DNA of 64,000 nucleotides from Serratia quinivorans (GTDB lineage Bacteria; Pseudomonadota; Gammaproteobacteria; Enterobacterales; Enterobacteriaceae): the NCBI RefSeq assembly GCF_946227985.1, contig NZ_CAMKGL010000010.1, positions 62,001 through 126,000 on the forward strand, written 5' to 3'. Position numbers and translations under genes: made by a program. The notes under the pieces are model-generated. The model saw only the letters and a list, made by a program, of their open reading frames with translations. It did no database searches and was not told the DNA's origin. This document shows positions 1-7,564 of this stretch, piece by piece. Every line of letters begins with the position of its first letter. The stretch's first letter is position 1.

Positions 1-154
1 CGTCAGGAAGGAAATAGTGGCCGCATTTGGGGCAAATCAGGGTGATGTTTTTACGCACTTTGCGGCTATTTTGTTCAAACACGTGAGCGCATTCTGGACA
101 CGTCACTTTAACCGTTGTGTTGCTGAACATCTTAAGGGCATCAAAGATAGACAT
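1..154 (-). CDS. Small zinc-ribbon protein, YnfU-like (partial, runs off the window edge)
   Basis: The minus strand reads ATG at 154 after a GGTGAAAG ribosome site and stays open to the window edge, so the C-terminus is missing. The visible 51 residues hold two CPxC knuckles, CPEC and CPKC, about 22 residues apart, which is a zinc-ribbon arrangement. The spacing and the surrounding residues (K-x-x-CP-x-CA ... LICP-x-CG) match the complete 53-residue protein at 5292-5453, so the two are paralogues. A metal-binding small protein of YnfU type is the best guess; the molecular function is unknown. Confidence 0.7.
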   Translation of the reverse strand, partial: MSIFDALKMFSNTTVKVTCPECAHVFEQNSRKVRKNITLICPKCGHYFLPD

Positions 155-469
155 ATCTTTCACCGGGTAGATGTAGGGGTTTTTCAGTATACCACCCGGG
201 GCTTTTAATAGCCCTTGATCGATTATTTATTAATCATTTGTGTGAGGTTGCTAAAGCGCTGCGCGAGTTCCTGAACGGTAGCGCCAGGGGCAACAATGTC
301 ACATTTCCATCCGGCGTTACATCTGCCGGAGCAAACTTACTCAGGGATGACAGTTCTATACATTGGGATTGGTAATGTAGTCCTACCCGATGATGTTGTG
401 TGTTATCCATTCCCTGTAGTGTATTACCCCATCCCTGTTAAGTTTATCCCGCCTGGTGCGGGATTTTTT
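155..469. other. Intergenic region containing a candidate small RNA and a terminator
   Basis: No convincing protein gene is visible in these 315 bases. The right half ends in a factor-independent terminator on the plus strand (448-471), although no plus-strand gene precedes it. That suggests a short independent plus-strand transcript; see the ncRNA entry at 345-471. Confidence 0.5.
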
Positions 470-471
470 TT
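345..471 (+). ncRNA. Candidate small regulatory RNA ending in an intrinsic terminator
   Basis: The stem CCCGC/GCGGG (448-452 and 458-462) followed by eight T residues is a clear terminator with no coding gene upstream on that strand. Upstream sequence contains the GT-rich stretch GATGTTGTGTGTTATCC, which recalls the G/T-rich seed of GcvB-class Hfq-binding sRNAs, and CCCTGT repeats. The 5' end is not defined; a TATACA-like -10 lies near 357. I do not recognise a named sRNA. It could instead be the 3' end of a leader. Confidence 0.35.
448..471 (+). terminator. Intrinsic terminator
   Basis: Perfect 5-bp GC stem, five-base loop and a run of eight T on the plus strand. It abuts the stop codon of the convergent aldo/keto reductase gene. 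On the minus strand no T run follows, so it acts mainly in the plus direction. Confidence 0.7.
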
Positions 472-1531
472 ATCTGCGCTCAATCGTCAAACCGCCAAAC
501 ATAATGTCGCGCGTAACCTGTAGCGCCAGAAAATCATGGGGGAAACCCAGTTCAATGGCGCTTGCCGTGTCCAGACGCCGCCACTGCTCTGCTGTCAGCC
601 TGACCTCCAGCGCTCCCAGGTTATCTTCCAGTTGTGCCAGCGTGCGTACACCTATGATTGGGGCCGTCACTGCCGGGTTGCGCAGCGTCCAGGCCAGGGC
701 CACTTGAGAAGGGCTAAAACCCGCCTCCCTGGCCAGGGTTAATACCGTTTCGGCAAGGGTAATGTTGCGCTCGGTCAGCATACCTTTGTTGCGAACCATG
801 GCACGTCGGGTTCCGTTCTCTTCCCCCTGCGCTTGTAAATCCTGGCGACTGTATTTTCCGCTCAATATGCCACCGGACAGCGGTGACCATGGAATGACGC
901 CAAGGCCCAGCTCTTGCGCCATCGGTATCAGTTCTCGCTCCACGGTACGTTCCAACAGGCTGTATTCAATCTGCAGGCCAATCAACGGCGACCAACCGCG
1001 TAAATCTGCCAGTGTCTGCATTCTGGCGGCCTGCCAGGCGGGCAGATCCGAAACGGCCAGATATAACACTTTGCCGGCCCGTACCAGATCGTCCATGGCG
1101 CGCATGATCTCCTCCGCCGGAGTGGTGGCGTCCCAGGCGTGCAGATACAGCAGGTCGATATAATCGGTGTTCAGGCGTCGCAGGCTTTCTTCCACCGAGC
1201 GCACCATGCTTTTACGGTGGTTACCGCCAGAGTTTGGATTATCGGGCTGCATGGGTAGCGTGTACTTGGTGGCGATCACCAGACGGTCGCGGCGTCCGGT
1301 GGCGAATTCTCCAATAAATCGTTCGGAACTGCCTTCGGTATAGCGGTTGGCGGTATCAATAAAATTGCCGCCACGCTCTACATAAACGTCAAACAGCCGA
1401 CGAGCTTCCGCTTGTTCTGCGCCCCAGCCCCAATCGGTGCCGAAGGTCATGGTGCCGAGCGCCAGCGGCGAAACGCGCAGGCCAGAGCGGCCAAGCAGGC
1501 GGTAATGGTTCAGGGCCAGTGATGTCAGCAT
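470..1531 (-). CDS. Aldo/keto reductase
   Basis: A 353-residue NADPH-dependent oxidoreductase with a TIM-barrel fold. The catalytic tetrad of the family is visible: Asp59 and Tyr64 in FIDTANRYT, Lys89 in IATKYT and His131 in LLYLHAWD. The sequence resembles the broad YajO/Tas-type subgroup; the physiological substrate, probably an aldehyde or ketone, cannot be told. It is transcribed divergently from a LysR-type regulator across 97 bp, the usual arrangement for a regulator and its target. The stop codon lies against the terminator of the plus strand. Confidence 0.85.
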   Translation of the reverse strand: MLTSLALNHYRLLGRSGLRVSPLALGTMTFGTDWGWGAEQAEARRLFDVYVERGGNFIDTANRYTEGSSERFIGEFATGRRDRLVIATKYTLPMQPDNPNSGGNHRKSMVRSVEESLRRLNTDYIDLLYLHAWDATTPAEEIMRAMDDLVRAGKVLYLAVSDLPAWQAARMQTLADLRGWSPLIGLQIEYSLLERTVERELIPMAQELGLGVIPWSPLSGGILSGKYSRQDLQAQGEENGTRRAMVRNKGMLTERNITLAETVLTLAREAGFSPSQVALAWTLRNPAVTAPIIGVRTLAQLEDNLGALEVRLTAEQWRRLDTASAIELGFPHDFLALQVTRDIMFGGLTIERR

Positions 1532-1592
1532 GGGGTATTTCCTCTGTGGTTTTGTTCAAGCATAGGCCCCTCCGGGAGTGTAATGAATACGC

Positions 1593-1613
1593 TATAATCT
1601 TCATGAATTATTA
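1593..1613. promoter_or_regulatory. Divergent promoter region with candidate LysR operator
   Basis: A perfect TATAAT hexamer at 1593-1598 serves the LysR gene starting at 1629. It overlaps an AT-rich dyad centred on TTCATGAA (1600-1607), a shape compatible with a LysR T-N11-A site. Operator identity is inferred from position only. Confidence 0.4.
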
Positions 1614-1628
1614 AGTGCAGGGGGCATA

Positions 1629-2540
1629 ATGAGAGGAAGTGACTTCGCGGAATTACGCGCTTTTGCCGTCATTGTTGAACATGGCAGCTTTACCCGTGCC
1701 GCAGCGCAATTGGGCATGTCCGCCTCAGCGCTTAGCCAGACGCAGCGCAATCTGGAAACCCGGTTGGGCGTGCGTCTGCTGAATCGCACCACTCGAAGTG
1801 TCGCGCTAACCCAAGCGGGGGAGTTGCTGTTGGCGCGTTTGTCACCGGCAATTGCCGAGATTGAGGCCGCCGTGACGCAGACCGCCGCGCTGCGTTTACA
1901 GCCTGCGGGTACCCTACGGCTTAACGCCTCCGGCCTGGCGGCGATCCATTACTTGGCTCCGCTGTTGGCCCCGTTCAATGCGCATTATCCCGATATTGTT
2001 GTGGATCTGAGCGTGGAGGATCGGCTGGTGGATATGGTGGCCGCGGGTTTTGACGCGGGTGTGCGGCTGCATGAGCGGCTGGAGAAGGATATGGTGGCCG
2101 TCGCGCTGGGGGGCGAGCAACGAATGTGCGTGGTAGCCTCGCCAGCTTATTTGGCGCGTTATGGCACGCCGCAAACCCCCGATGCGCTCCGTCAGCACCG
2201 CTGCCTGAATACTCGCTGGCCAACCAATGGCAGTATTTATCGTTGGGAATTCGAGCGCGGTGGCGAAAAGCTGGAAATCGCGGTGGAGGGGCCGCTGATC
2301 GTCGATGAGCCGCAGGTGCTGGTGCGTGCCGCTGTGGATGGATTGGGGATTGCCTATCTGTTTGAGAGTCAGGTGGCAGAGGCACTGAACGACGGTCGAT
2401 TACTGCCGTTGCTGGCGGCCTGGACGCCACCGTTTCCCGGTTTCTATCTTTACTACCCCGCCAACCGGCAAATGCCGCGGCCGCTGCGTGCGTTTATTGA
2501 TTTCGCCCGGCAGCAGGGCCCACAGGCAATTGGCGCATGA
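1629..2540 (+). CDS. LysR-family transcriptional regulator
   Basis: A 303-residue protein with the LysR winged helix-turn-helix at residues about 5-62 (ELRAFAVIVEHGSFTRAAAQ, then LSQTQRNLE and LLNRTTRSV) and a periplasmic-binding-protein-like effector domain from about residue 90 to the end. Length is normal for the family. It belongs to the subgroup that often represses or activates a neighbouring oxidoreductase, so the divergent aldo/keto reductase is the probable target. The effector is unknown. Confidence 0.88.
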   Translation: MRGSDFAELRAFAVIVEHGSFTRAAAQLGMSASALSQTQRNLETRLGVRLLNRTTRSVALTQAGELLLARLSPAIAEIEAAVTQTAALRLQPAGTLRLNASGLAAIHYLAPLLAPFNAHYPDIVVDLSVEDRLVDMVAAGFDAGVRLHERLEKDMVAVALGGEQRMCVVASPAYLARYGTPQTPDALRQHRCLNTRWPTNGSIYRWEFERGGEKLEIAVEGPLIVDEPQVLVRAAVDGLGIAYLFESQVAEALNDGRLLPLLAAWTPPFPGFYLYYPANRQMPRPLRAFIDFARQQGPQAIGA

Positions 2541-2670
2541 GTACCGGCCGGTTTTTTTGAATAACTCTGTCAGATAAATTTGGTATTCACCCCAGGGTCA
2601 GTTGATTAGATTGGATAAGAATATCCTCGAGTGCCGTCGGCACTCTACTGCAACGATCTGGGAGTTCCTA

Positions 2671-3222
2671 ATGGCGAAGACAGTGGTTATTTTTCATTCC
2701 GGCTACGGCCACACCGAGCGTTTGGCAAAGGTTGTTGCCGAGGGCGCGCAAGCGGAACTGATCGCTATCGATCAGGAAGGCAATATCAGCGATGAAGCCT
2801 GGCAGAAACTCGATGAGGCGGATGCCATTATCTTTGGTTCGCCGACCTATATGGGTGGCCCGTCCTGGCAATTCAAAAAGTTTGCCGATGCCAGTTCAAA
2901 GGCCTGGTTTGGCCGTAAGTGGCAGGATAAGGTTTTCGGTGGATTCACCAACAGCGCCAGCCTGAATGGTGATAAGCAGGTTACGCTGATCGCTCTGCAA
3001 ACTCTGGCCTCGCAGCATGGCGGCCTGTGGGTCAGCCTGGGGCTGATGCCCGCGAATACCAAGTCGGCGCAGCGTACCGATATCAACAACCTGGGCGGTT
3101 CGGTAGGGCTGCTGGTGCAAACGCCTGCCGACGCCGGTGTGGATGAAATGTTGTCTGGCGATTTGGAAACGGCCAGCCTTTACGGGCAACGCGTGGCGGG
3201 TTTTGCCGCCAAACTGGCTTAA
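2671..3222 (+). CDS. WrbA-like flavodoxin / NAD(P)H:quinone oxidoreductase
   Basis: 183 residues in the flavodoxin fold. The N-terminal FMN-phosphate loop reads HSGYGHTERLA, and the isoalloxazine-contact segment FGSPTYMGGPSWQFKKF follows at about 65-82. The start at 2671 is preferred over an in-frame upstream start because GGGAG lies seven bases before it and the flavodoxin strand begins directly at MAKTVVIF. By family it probably reduces quinones by two electrons in an FMN-dependent way. It stands alone, with 130 bp before it and a long non-coding region after it. Confidence 0.8.
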   Translation: MAKTVVIFHSGYGHTERLAKVVAEGAQAELIAIDQEGNISDEAWQKLDEADAIIFGSPTYMGGPSWQFKKFADASSKAWFGRKWQDKVFGGFTNSASLNGDKQVTLIALQTLASQHGGLWVSLGLMPANTKSAQRTDINNLGGSVGLLVQTPADAGVDEMLSGDLETASLYGQRVAGFAAKLA

Positions 3223-3261
3223 CAGCCATCCATTTTGCTCATTTTTTCTACACAATTGCAG

Positions 3262-3344
3262 CGTAAAGTGGTGAATGTTATTAGCCTGCTTGGGCTAACA
3301 CTGCATTTCGTACAAACATTCCCGGTTCCTAGACCGGGTTTTTT
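3262..3344 (+). ncRNA. Candidate small RNA 1 (hairpin, linker, terminator)
   Basis: A TTAGCC/GGCTAA stem (3281-3298) is followed by an unpaired linker rich in A and C, then a CCCGGT/ACCGGG stem (3321-3338) and six T. This is the architecture of an Hfq-dependent sRNA. It could instead be only the terminator of the flavodoxin gene, whose stop is at 3222, but the extra hairpin and about 100-base distance favour an independent or processed RNA. No named family was recognised. Confidence 0.4.
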
Positions 3345-3374
3345 GTTACTAAGGTGGGCTTAAGCTTCCGGCGA

Positions 3375-3467
3375 TACAATGAGCAGCAACACAGGCATGC
3401 AATGGCTGTGTCGTAACTGTCAATTAGCTGCTCTTCAAGCGAGCCCGCACTGTGCGGGCTTTTTTTA
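3375..3467 (+). ncRNA. Candidate small RNA 2 (nested stems plus strong terminator)
   Basis: An outer stem GAGCAGC/GCTGCTC (3381-3387 with 3427-3433) encloses an inner stem ACACAG/CTGTGT (3389-3394 with 3406-3411). A terminator AGCCCGCA/TGCGGGCT with seven T follows (3442-3467). It lies after another terminator, so it needs its own promoter, which I could not fix. The weak open frame through it has no ribosome site. Confidence 0.45.
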
Positions 3468-3825
3468 TATTCCCGGTTTTAATTGTTGTCAGGAGTCGCT
3501 TGCTGAAAAATAATAGCCAGCGGAATGGTTTGGCAGTAAGTAAAATACCATTTTATTTTTAAGGTCATTGTATTGTGCTGATTGGCGATGCTTTACGCTA
3601 TGCTGGTAGATATCCTTGAACATTATTTTCGGCAGGATGAAATTTCGTTTCATCATGAACCATCTCTTTGACTGCTTGAGTTAAGAACATTCCGTTAAAT
3701 AAAAGTGAATGTATCTTTGTGATTGATCTGCCTGTATTTTTTTAAGTCTGCCTCTGGTTTTCATGTCATTTGCATTATGCCGGGCGAGGGAACATGCATA
3801 GAATTGCTCTGGTTATTATAAATAT

Positions 3826-5286
3826 ATGGGTAAGGTGATGAACGCCAGAATAAGCGACAAACATGGTTTGCCTGCGGCTATCCAGCTGATTACGCTTTTT
3901 CTGCTGGCCTTTTTGCTTTCCCTGCTGGGTATTTTTACCCGTCCAATAGGATCGCTTTCGCTGTTTTGGCCGGTGAATGCGATTTTGCTCGGCCTGTTAT
4001 TACGTAAACCCGCCTATGCCAGGCCATCCGGTTGGCTGGCCATCTATATTGGGATGGTCGCCGCCGATTTAGCCAACGGCGAGAGCCTGTCGCTGGCGAT
4101 GTGGTTGAACGCCTGCAATATGTCGTTGATTGCCACCGGTTACGGCGTGATGTCGCTGCTGCCAAAGTCGCAGCGCCGGATGGGCAAGCCCCAGACCATC
4201 CTTTATATGTTTACCGCCAGCCTGAGTAGCGCGGCGGTGGCGTCGACCTTATCGATACTGCGTAATGACAGCCTGTACAACAACACGGCCGTTATCGCCT
4301 GGTTAGCCTGGTTCAGCGAGCAGTTCTCGACCAACCTGCTGCTGTTGCCCGTACTGCTGGCGGCACCGCGTCTTAAACAACTGTTGCGTATGCAGTTCAA
4401 CTGGCAATTGCGTGCCAGTATGCCGCTGCTGGCACTGCTGTTTTCACTGGTGTTTAGTGTGTATATCGGCGGTCCGGGGGCTATTGCCTTTCCCATTCCG
4501 GCGCTGCTGTGGTGCGCGGTGCGCTACCAATTGTTCACGGTCACCTTGTTGACGCTGCTGACCGGTATGACCGAGATCAGCAGTATCTCCGCCAACCTGA
4601 TGCTGTATGAAACGCCCAACAACCACGTTGCCTTCCTCGACACGCTGATGTCAGCCCGTTTGGGGATTGCCATGCTGGTGATGGGGCCACTGATCCTTGC
4701 CAGTTCAATTGCCGTTAACCGTAAGCTGCTGCGGCGACTGGAGCACAGCGCCAATCACGATTTTCTGACCGGTGTACTGGCGCGCAATGCAATGACGCGC
4801 AAGGCCGGTGAACTGCTGGAGCATAAACATAAATCGAAGGAGGCGGTGTCGCTGCTGCTGATCGATATCGACCATTTTAAACAGATTAATGATACCCATG
4901 GGCATCTGGTGGGCGATCAGGTACTGGCTTCATTCGCCCATATTGTCCGGCGCGAGTTGCGTCACGATCAGCTGTTTGGCCGTTTGGGTGGGGAAGAGTT
5001 CGCCATTATGCTGCCGCGGGCGCTGGCGGCGCAGGGGGTGGCACTGGCAGAGCATTTGCGGCAATTGGTACAAAAAGCCGATTTGCTCCCCTCTGGCAAG
5101 GTGCCGTTGAACATCACCATCAGCGTTGGCGTCGCCAGTCTGGGGATGAACGAAGTTAAATCGCTGGAACAGTTAATGAATATGGCGGATATCGCGCTTT
5201 ATCGCGCCAAGTCGCAGGGGCGTAACCGGGTGGAATCGTTTAACGCGGTAAGTGGCAACAGCGTTGGTCACATCATGTTTAAATAA
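3826..5286 (+). CDS. MASE1-GGDEF diguanylate cyclase
   Basis: 486 residues. The first about 300 form a MASE1-type membrane sensor with about eight hydrophobic segments, beginning LITLFLLAFLLSLLGIF. The C-terminal GGDEF domain has LLIDIDHFKQINDTHGH and the signature FGRLGGEEFAIML, so it should make cyclic di-GMP from two GTP. The position of the inhibitory RxxD site reads RHDQ, so product feedback inhibition may be absent. The start is uncertain: ATG 3826 has a poor ribosome site, and ATG 3838 follows AAGGTG at too short a distance. Confidence 0.88.
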   Translation: MGKVMNARISDKHGLPAAIQLITLFLLAFLLSLLGIFTRPIGSLSLFWPVNAILLGLLLRKPAYARPSGWLAIYIGMVAADLANGESLSLAMWLNACNMSLIATGYGVMSLLPKSQRRMGKPQTILYMFTASLSSAAVASTLSILRNDSLYNNTAVIAWLAWFSEQFSTNLLLLPVLLAAPRLKQLLRMQFNWQLRASMPLLALLFSLVFSVYIGGPGAIAFPIPALLWCAVRYQLFTVTLLTLLTGMTEISSISANLMLYETPNNHVAFLDTLMSARLGIAMLVMGPLILASSIAVNRKLLRRLEHSANHDFLTGVLARNAMTRKAGELLEHKHKSKEAVSLLLIDIDHFKQINDTHGHLVGDQVLASFAHIVRRELRHDQLFGRLGGEEFAIMLPRALAAQGVALAEHLRQLVQKADLLPSGKVPLNITISVGVASLGMNEVKSLEQLMNMADIALYRAKSQGRNRVESFNAVSGNSVGHIMFK

Positions 5287-5291
5287 GGGCT

Positions 5292-5453
5292 TCAGTTCTG
5301 CTTGGGTTCAAACTCGGTACCGCAGTTTGGGCAGATAAGCATGACATTTTGCCGCAGCATCGCGCATTTTTGAGTGGTGACGTAGGCGCATTTGGGGCAG
5401 GCGATTTTGGTGGAGCGGTTGATAAAGCCTTTAACACTGCTGGTATCAGACAT
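5292..5453 (-). CDS. Small zinc-ribbon protein, YnfU-like
   Basis: A complete 53-residue frame from ATG at 5453. It has CPKC and CPNC knuckles at residues about 19-22 and 41-44, with little else than a basic N-terminus and an acidic tail. The pattern CPKCAYVTTQK...LRQNVMLICPNCG parallels the partial gene at the left window edge, so the two are paralogues about 5 kb apart. A structural zinc site is expected from the four cysteines. The function is unknown; binding to nucleic acid or a protein partner is only a possibility. Confidence 0.72.
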   Translation of the reverse strand: MSDTSSVKGFINRSTKIACPKCAYVTTQKCAMLRQNVMLICPNCGTEFEPKQN

Positions 5454-5541
5454 AGTAAAATGGCCTGTGTCAGGTGAAAACCCACGCTAACACAGGTGGT
5501 ATCAAATTGCTTAGAATGTTTTTTATACGCCTGAAAAGGGA

Positions 5542-6027
5542 TTACAGGCTTTTCAGTACTTTCAGGGTTTCATCCATGTCGATCTCATGTTCAGAGAAGG
5601 TATGGGTGTCGTTCTGGAAGGTGGTGATGGTCAGCATGCGCAGCGTTTGCATGGTCTGCGGCGCTTCTTCGGACTGCGGGCGAATGCGGTTCATCAACAG
5701 GCCGACCGACAGCACGGTATTTTCTTTATCCACGTCCGCTTTCACCGGCACTTCTTTGGTGAAGGTGTTGAAGGATTTGATGCTGGTGATCTTGATTCTT
5801 TCGTTGGCGATGATGATGTACTTACTCGACGCCAGCACCTTGACCGCAAACGCCGATGGGCCTTTGGTGTTGTTGGTCGGTTCGAAAGTCACCGCCGCGT
5901 TTTTCTTAATCAGCTCCGGATTCTGCACTTTAATCACGTGAAAATAACGATTTTCCCCGTTCTCATCGGTAATAAAGCCGAAGCCTTTGTCTTCAAAAAA
6001 AGTCGTTATCTTGCCGTTCATCATCAT
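5542..6027 (-). CDS. Cold-shock-domain hybrid protein of unknown function
   Basis: About 161 residues. The first 65 form a cold-shock/OB-fold domain (GKITTFFEDKGFGFITDE) that keeps the RNP1-like KGFGFI core, while the RNP2-like motif reads RYFHVIKV rather than VFVHFS. The remaining 95 residues match no family I know. The start is ambiguous among clustered ATG codons at 6033, 6027 and 6021; 6027 is chosen to leave space after an AUGAGA-like site. Single-stranded nucleic-acid binding is likely by family. It is monocistronic and divergent from the VOC gene. Confidence 0.7.
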   Translation of the reverse strand: MMMNGKITTFFEDKGFGFITDENGENRYFHVIKVQNPELIKKNAAVTFEPTNNTKGPSAFAVKVLASSKYIIIANERIKITSIKSFNTFTKEVPVKADVDKENTVLSVGLLMNRIRPQSEEAPQTMQTLRMLTITTFQNDTHTFSEHEIDMDETLKVLKSL

Positions 6028-6187
6028 TCTCATAAAGTCGCTCAATACAGTGCATATGATAGCGCGGAATGCCCTGCAGTGACAGATTGCGTGCCCGGCA
6101 TTTGATAATGCGATTACGGCATTTAGCGGGGTTGTCGGCACATGCTATTTTCTTTCTGACTTTATTCATTTCTGAAAGGGACAATCG

Positions 6188-6697
6188 ATGGGCATTAAAC
6201 GGCTAAACCATGCGGTGCTGTATGTCAGCGATGTACAGCAAAGCGCAGATTTTTATCATCAGGTGCTGGGGTTTAAGCTCAAACCCTCAGGCAGCCCCGA
6301 GAAAGCGGTGTTTACCCAGGCGGCCGATTCGGATAACGATCACGATCTGGCGCTGTTCAGCAAGAACCTGGGGCAGCAGCGGGCCGGAGTATTTCGCGCC
6401 AACGGTGAGCCACCGGCGGAAAACGAGCCGCCGGCCGGGTTGTACCATTTAGCCTGGGAAGTCGACAGTCTGGACGAACTCGAGCGCATTCGCGACCAGT
6501 TGGCGCAACGCGGCATTCTTGGGCTGGAAGAAGATCATGGCGTGCACAAAAGCATCTATGGGCACGATCCGGATGGGTTATTGTTTGAAGTGACCTGGTT
6601 TATTCCTCCGGCGCTACTGACTGCGCAGGATCGTAATCAGCGTGGCATCAAACCGCTGGATTTTACCGCTGAAAAGCGCCGTTTCGCGTCTCTCTAA
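6188..6697 (+). CDS. VOC-superfamily protein (glyoxalase/ring-cleavage dioxygenase type)
   Basis: 169 residues with a clear GAAAGGGA ribosome site. The vicinal-oxygen-chelate fold is seen in LNHAVLYVSDVQQSADFYHQVLGF at the N-terminus and YGHDPDGLLFEVTW near the C-terminus. Candidate metal ligands are His8 (NHAV), a His in YHLAWEV and the Glu of FEVTW, as in catechol extradiol dioxygenases of the CatE type. The substrate is unknown. It converges on the ABC ATPase gene. Confidence 0.8.
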   Translation: MGIKRLNHAVLYVSDVQQSADFYHQVLGFKLKPSGSPEKAVFTQAADSDNDHDLALFSKNLGQQRAGVFRANGEPPAENEPPAGLYHLAWEVDSLDELERIRDQLAQRGILGLEEDHGVHKSIYGHDPDGLLFEVTWFIPPALLTAQDRNQRGIKPLDFTAEKRRFASL

Positions 6698-6727
6698 TAG
6701 AGCGGGGCGCCGCTGACGCCCCGTTGA

Positions 6728-7555
6728 TCACAGCACTTTATTGAGGAAGTTGATGGTGCGAGGGTGTTGCGGATGGTTCAGCACCCGACGAGCGTCGCCC
6801 TGTTCGACGATTTGCCCATCGACCATAAAAACAATCTGATCCGCCGCCTCGCGCGCAAAGCCAATTTCATGGGTGACCACCACCAGCGTTACGCCAAGAT
6901 CTGCCAGCCCCTTGATGACGTCCAATACTTCACCGACCAGCTCTGGATCGAGCGCCGAGGTCGGTTCATCAAACAAAATCACCTTCGGGTTCAGCGCCAA
7001 AGCACGGGCAATGGCGATGCGCTGCTGTTGCCCGCCGGACAGATGGCGTGGGTAGGCGTCTGCCTTGTGGCGCAGGCCGACGGTATCCAGCAGTTGATAA
7101 GCGACCTCTTTGGCCTCGGCCCGCGAGTAAATTTTATGCACTATCGGGGCTTCAATGATGTTCTCCAGTACCGTCAGGTGAGGGAACAGGTTGAAGTTCT
7201 GGAACACATAACCGACGTTGATACGCTGCTTGAGAATGGCGTTCTCTTTTAGCTCATACAGCTTGTCACCTTTGCGCCGGTAGCCAACATAGTCACCGTC
7301 GATCCGGATAAAGCCTTCATCGACACGCTCCAGGTGGTTGATGGCCCGCAGCAGGGTGGACTTGCCGGAACCGGAAGGGCCGAGGATCACCGTGACGGTG
7401 CCCGGTTGCAATGTCAGGCTGACGTCGTCCAGCGCCTTGTGTTTACCGAAAAATTTGCTGACGTTGCTGATTTCAATCAGGCCGCGTGCCGGTACTGGCA
7501 CGATGCTGTGTACCGCCGCTTCGCGCAGGGCATAATAATCAATGGCTTCGGACAT
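6728..7555 (-). CDS. Polar amino-acid-type ABC transporter ATP-binding protein (YxeO-like)
   Basis: 275 residues with the full ABC ATPase set: Walker [11 protein letters not shown]-loop VFQNFNLFPHL, signature LSGGQQQR, Walker [14 protein letters not shown] and the switch histidine in VVVTHEIGFA. It is closest to the GlnQ/HisP amino-acid subfamily. It lies 9 bp after the permease gene and last in the five-gene minus-strand cluster. No substrate-binding protein gene is present in the cluster. It probably energises uptake of an amino-acid derivative handled by the neighbouring enzymes. Confidence 0.9.
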   Translation of the reverse strand: MSEAIDYYALREAAVHSIVPVPARGLIEISNVSKFFGKHKALDDVSLTLQPGTVTVILGPSGSGKSTLLRAINHLERVDEGFIRIDGDYVGYRRKGDKLYELKENAILKQRINVGYVFQNFNLFPHLTVLENIIEAPIVHKIYSRAEAKEVAYQLLDTVGLRHKADAYPRHLSGGQQQRIAIARALALNPKVILFDEPTSALDPELVGEVLDVIKGLADLGVTLVVVTHEIGFAREAADQIVFMVDGQIVEQGDARRVLNHPQHPRTINFLNKVL

Positions 7556-7564
7556 GGGATCCTC

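Larger units (their letters stand above)
3223..3825. other. 603-bp non-coding region with two tandem terminator-ended structured RNAs
   Basis: No protein gene can be supported. The left half holds two plus-strand intrinsic terminators 120 bp apart, each preceded by further stem-loops (separate entries). The right half is AT-rich, contains a small hairpin GATGAAA-N5-TTTCATC near 3637-3655, and must carry the promoter of the diguanylate cyclase gene at 3826. Confidence 0.6.

Noticed and set aside
3381-3500. Weak frame starting ATGAGCAGC within candidate sRNA 2
   Set aside because: No ribosome site, runs through the terminator T tract, unlikely composition.
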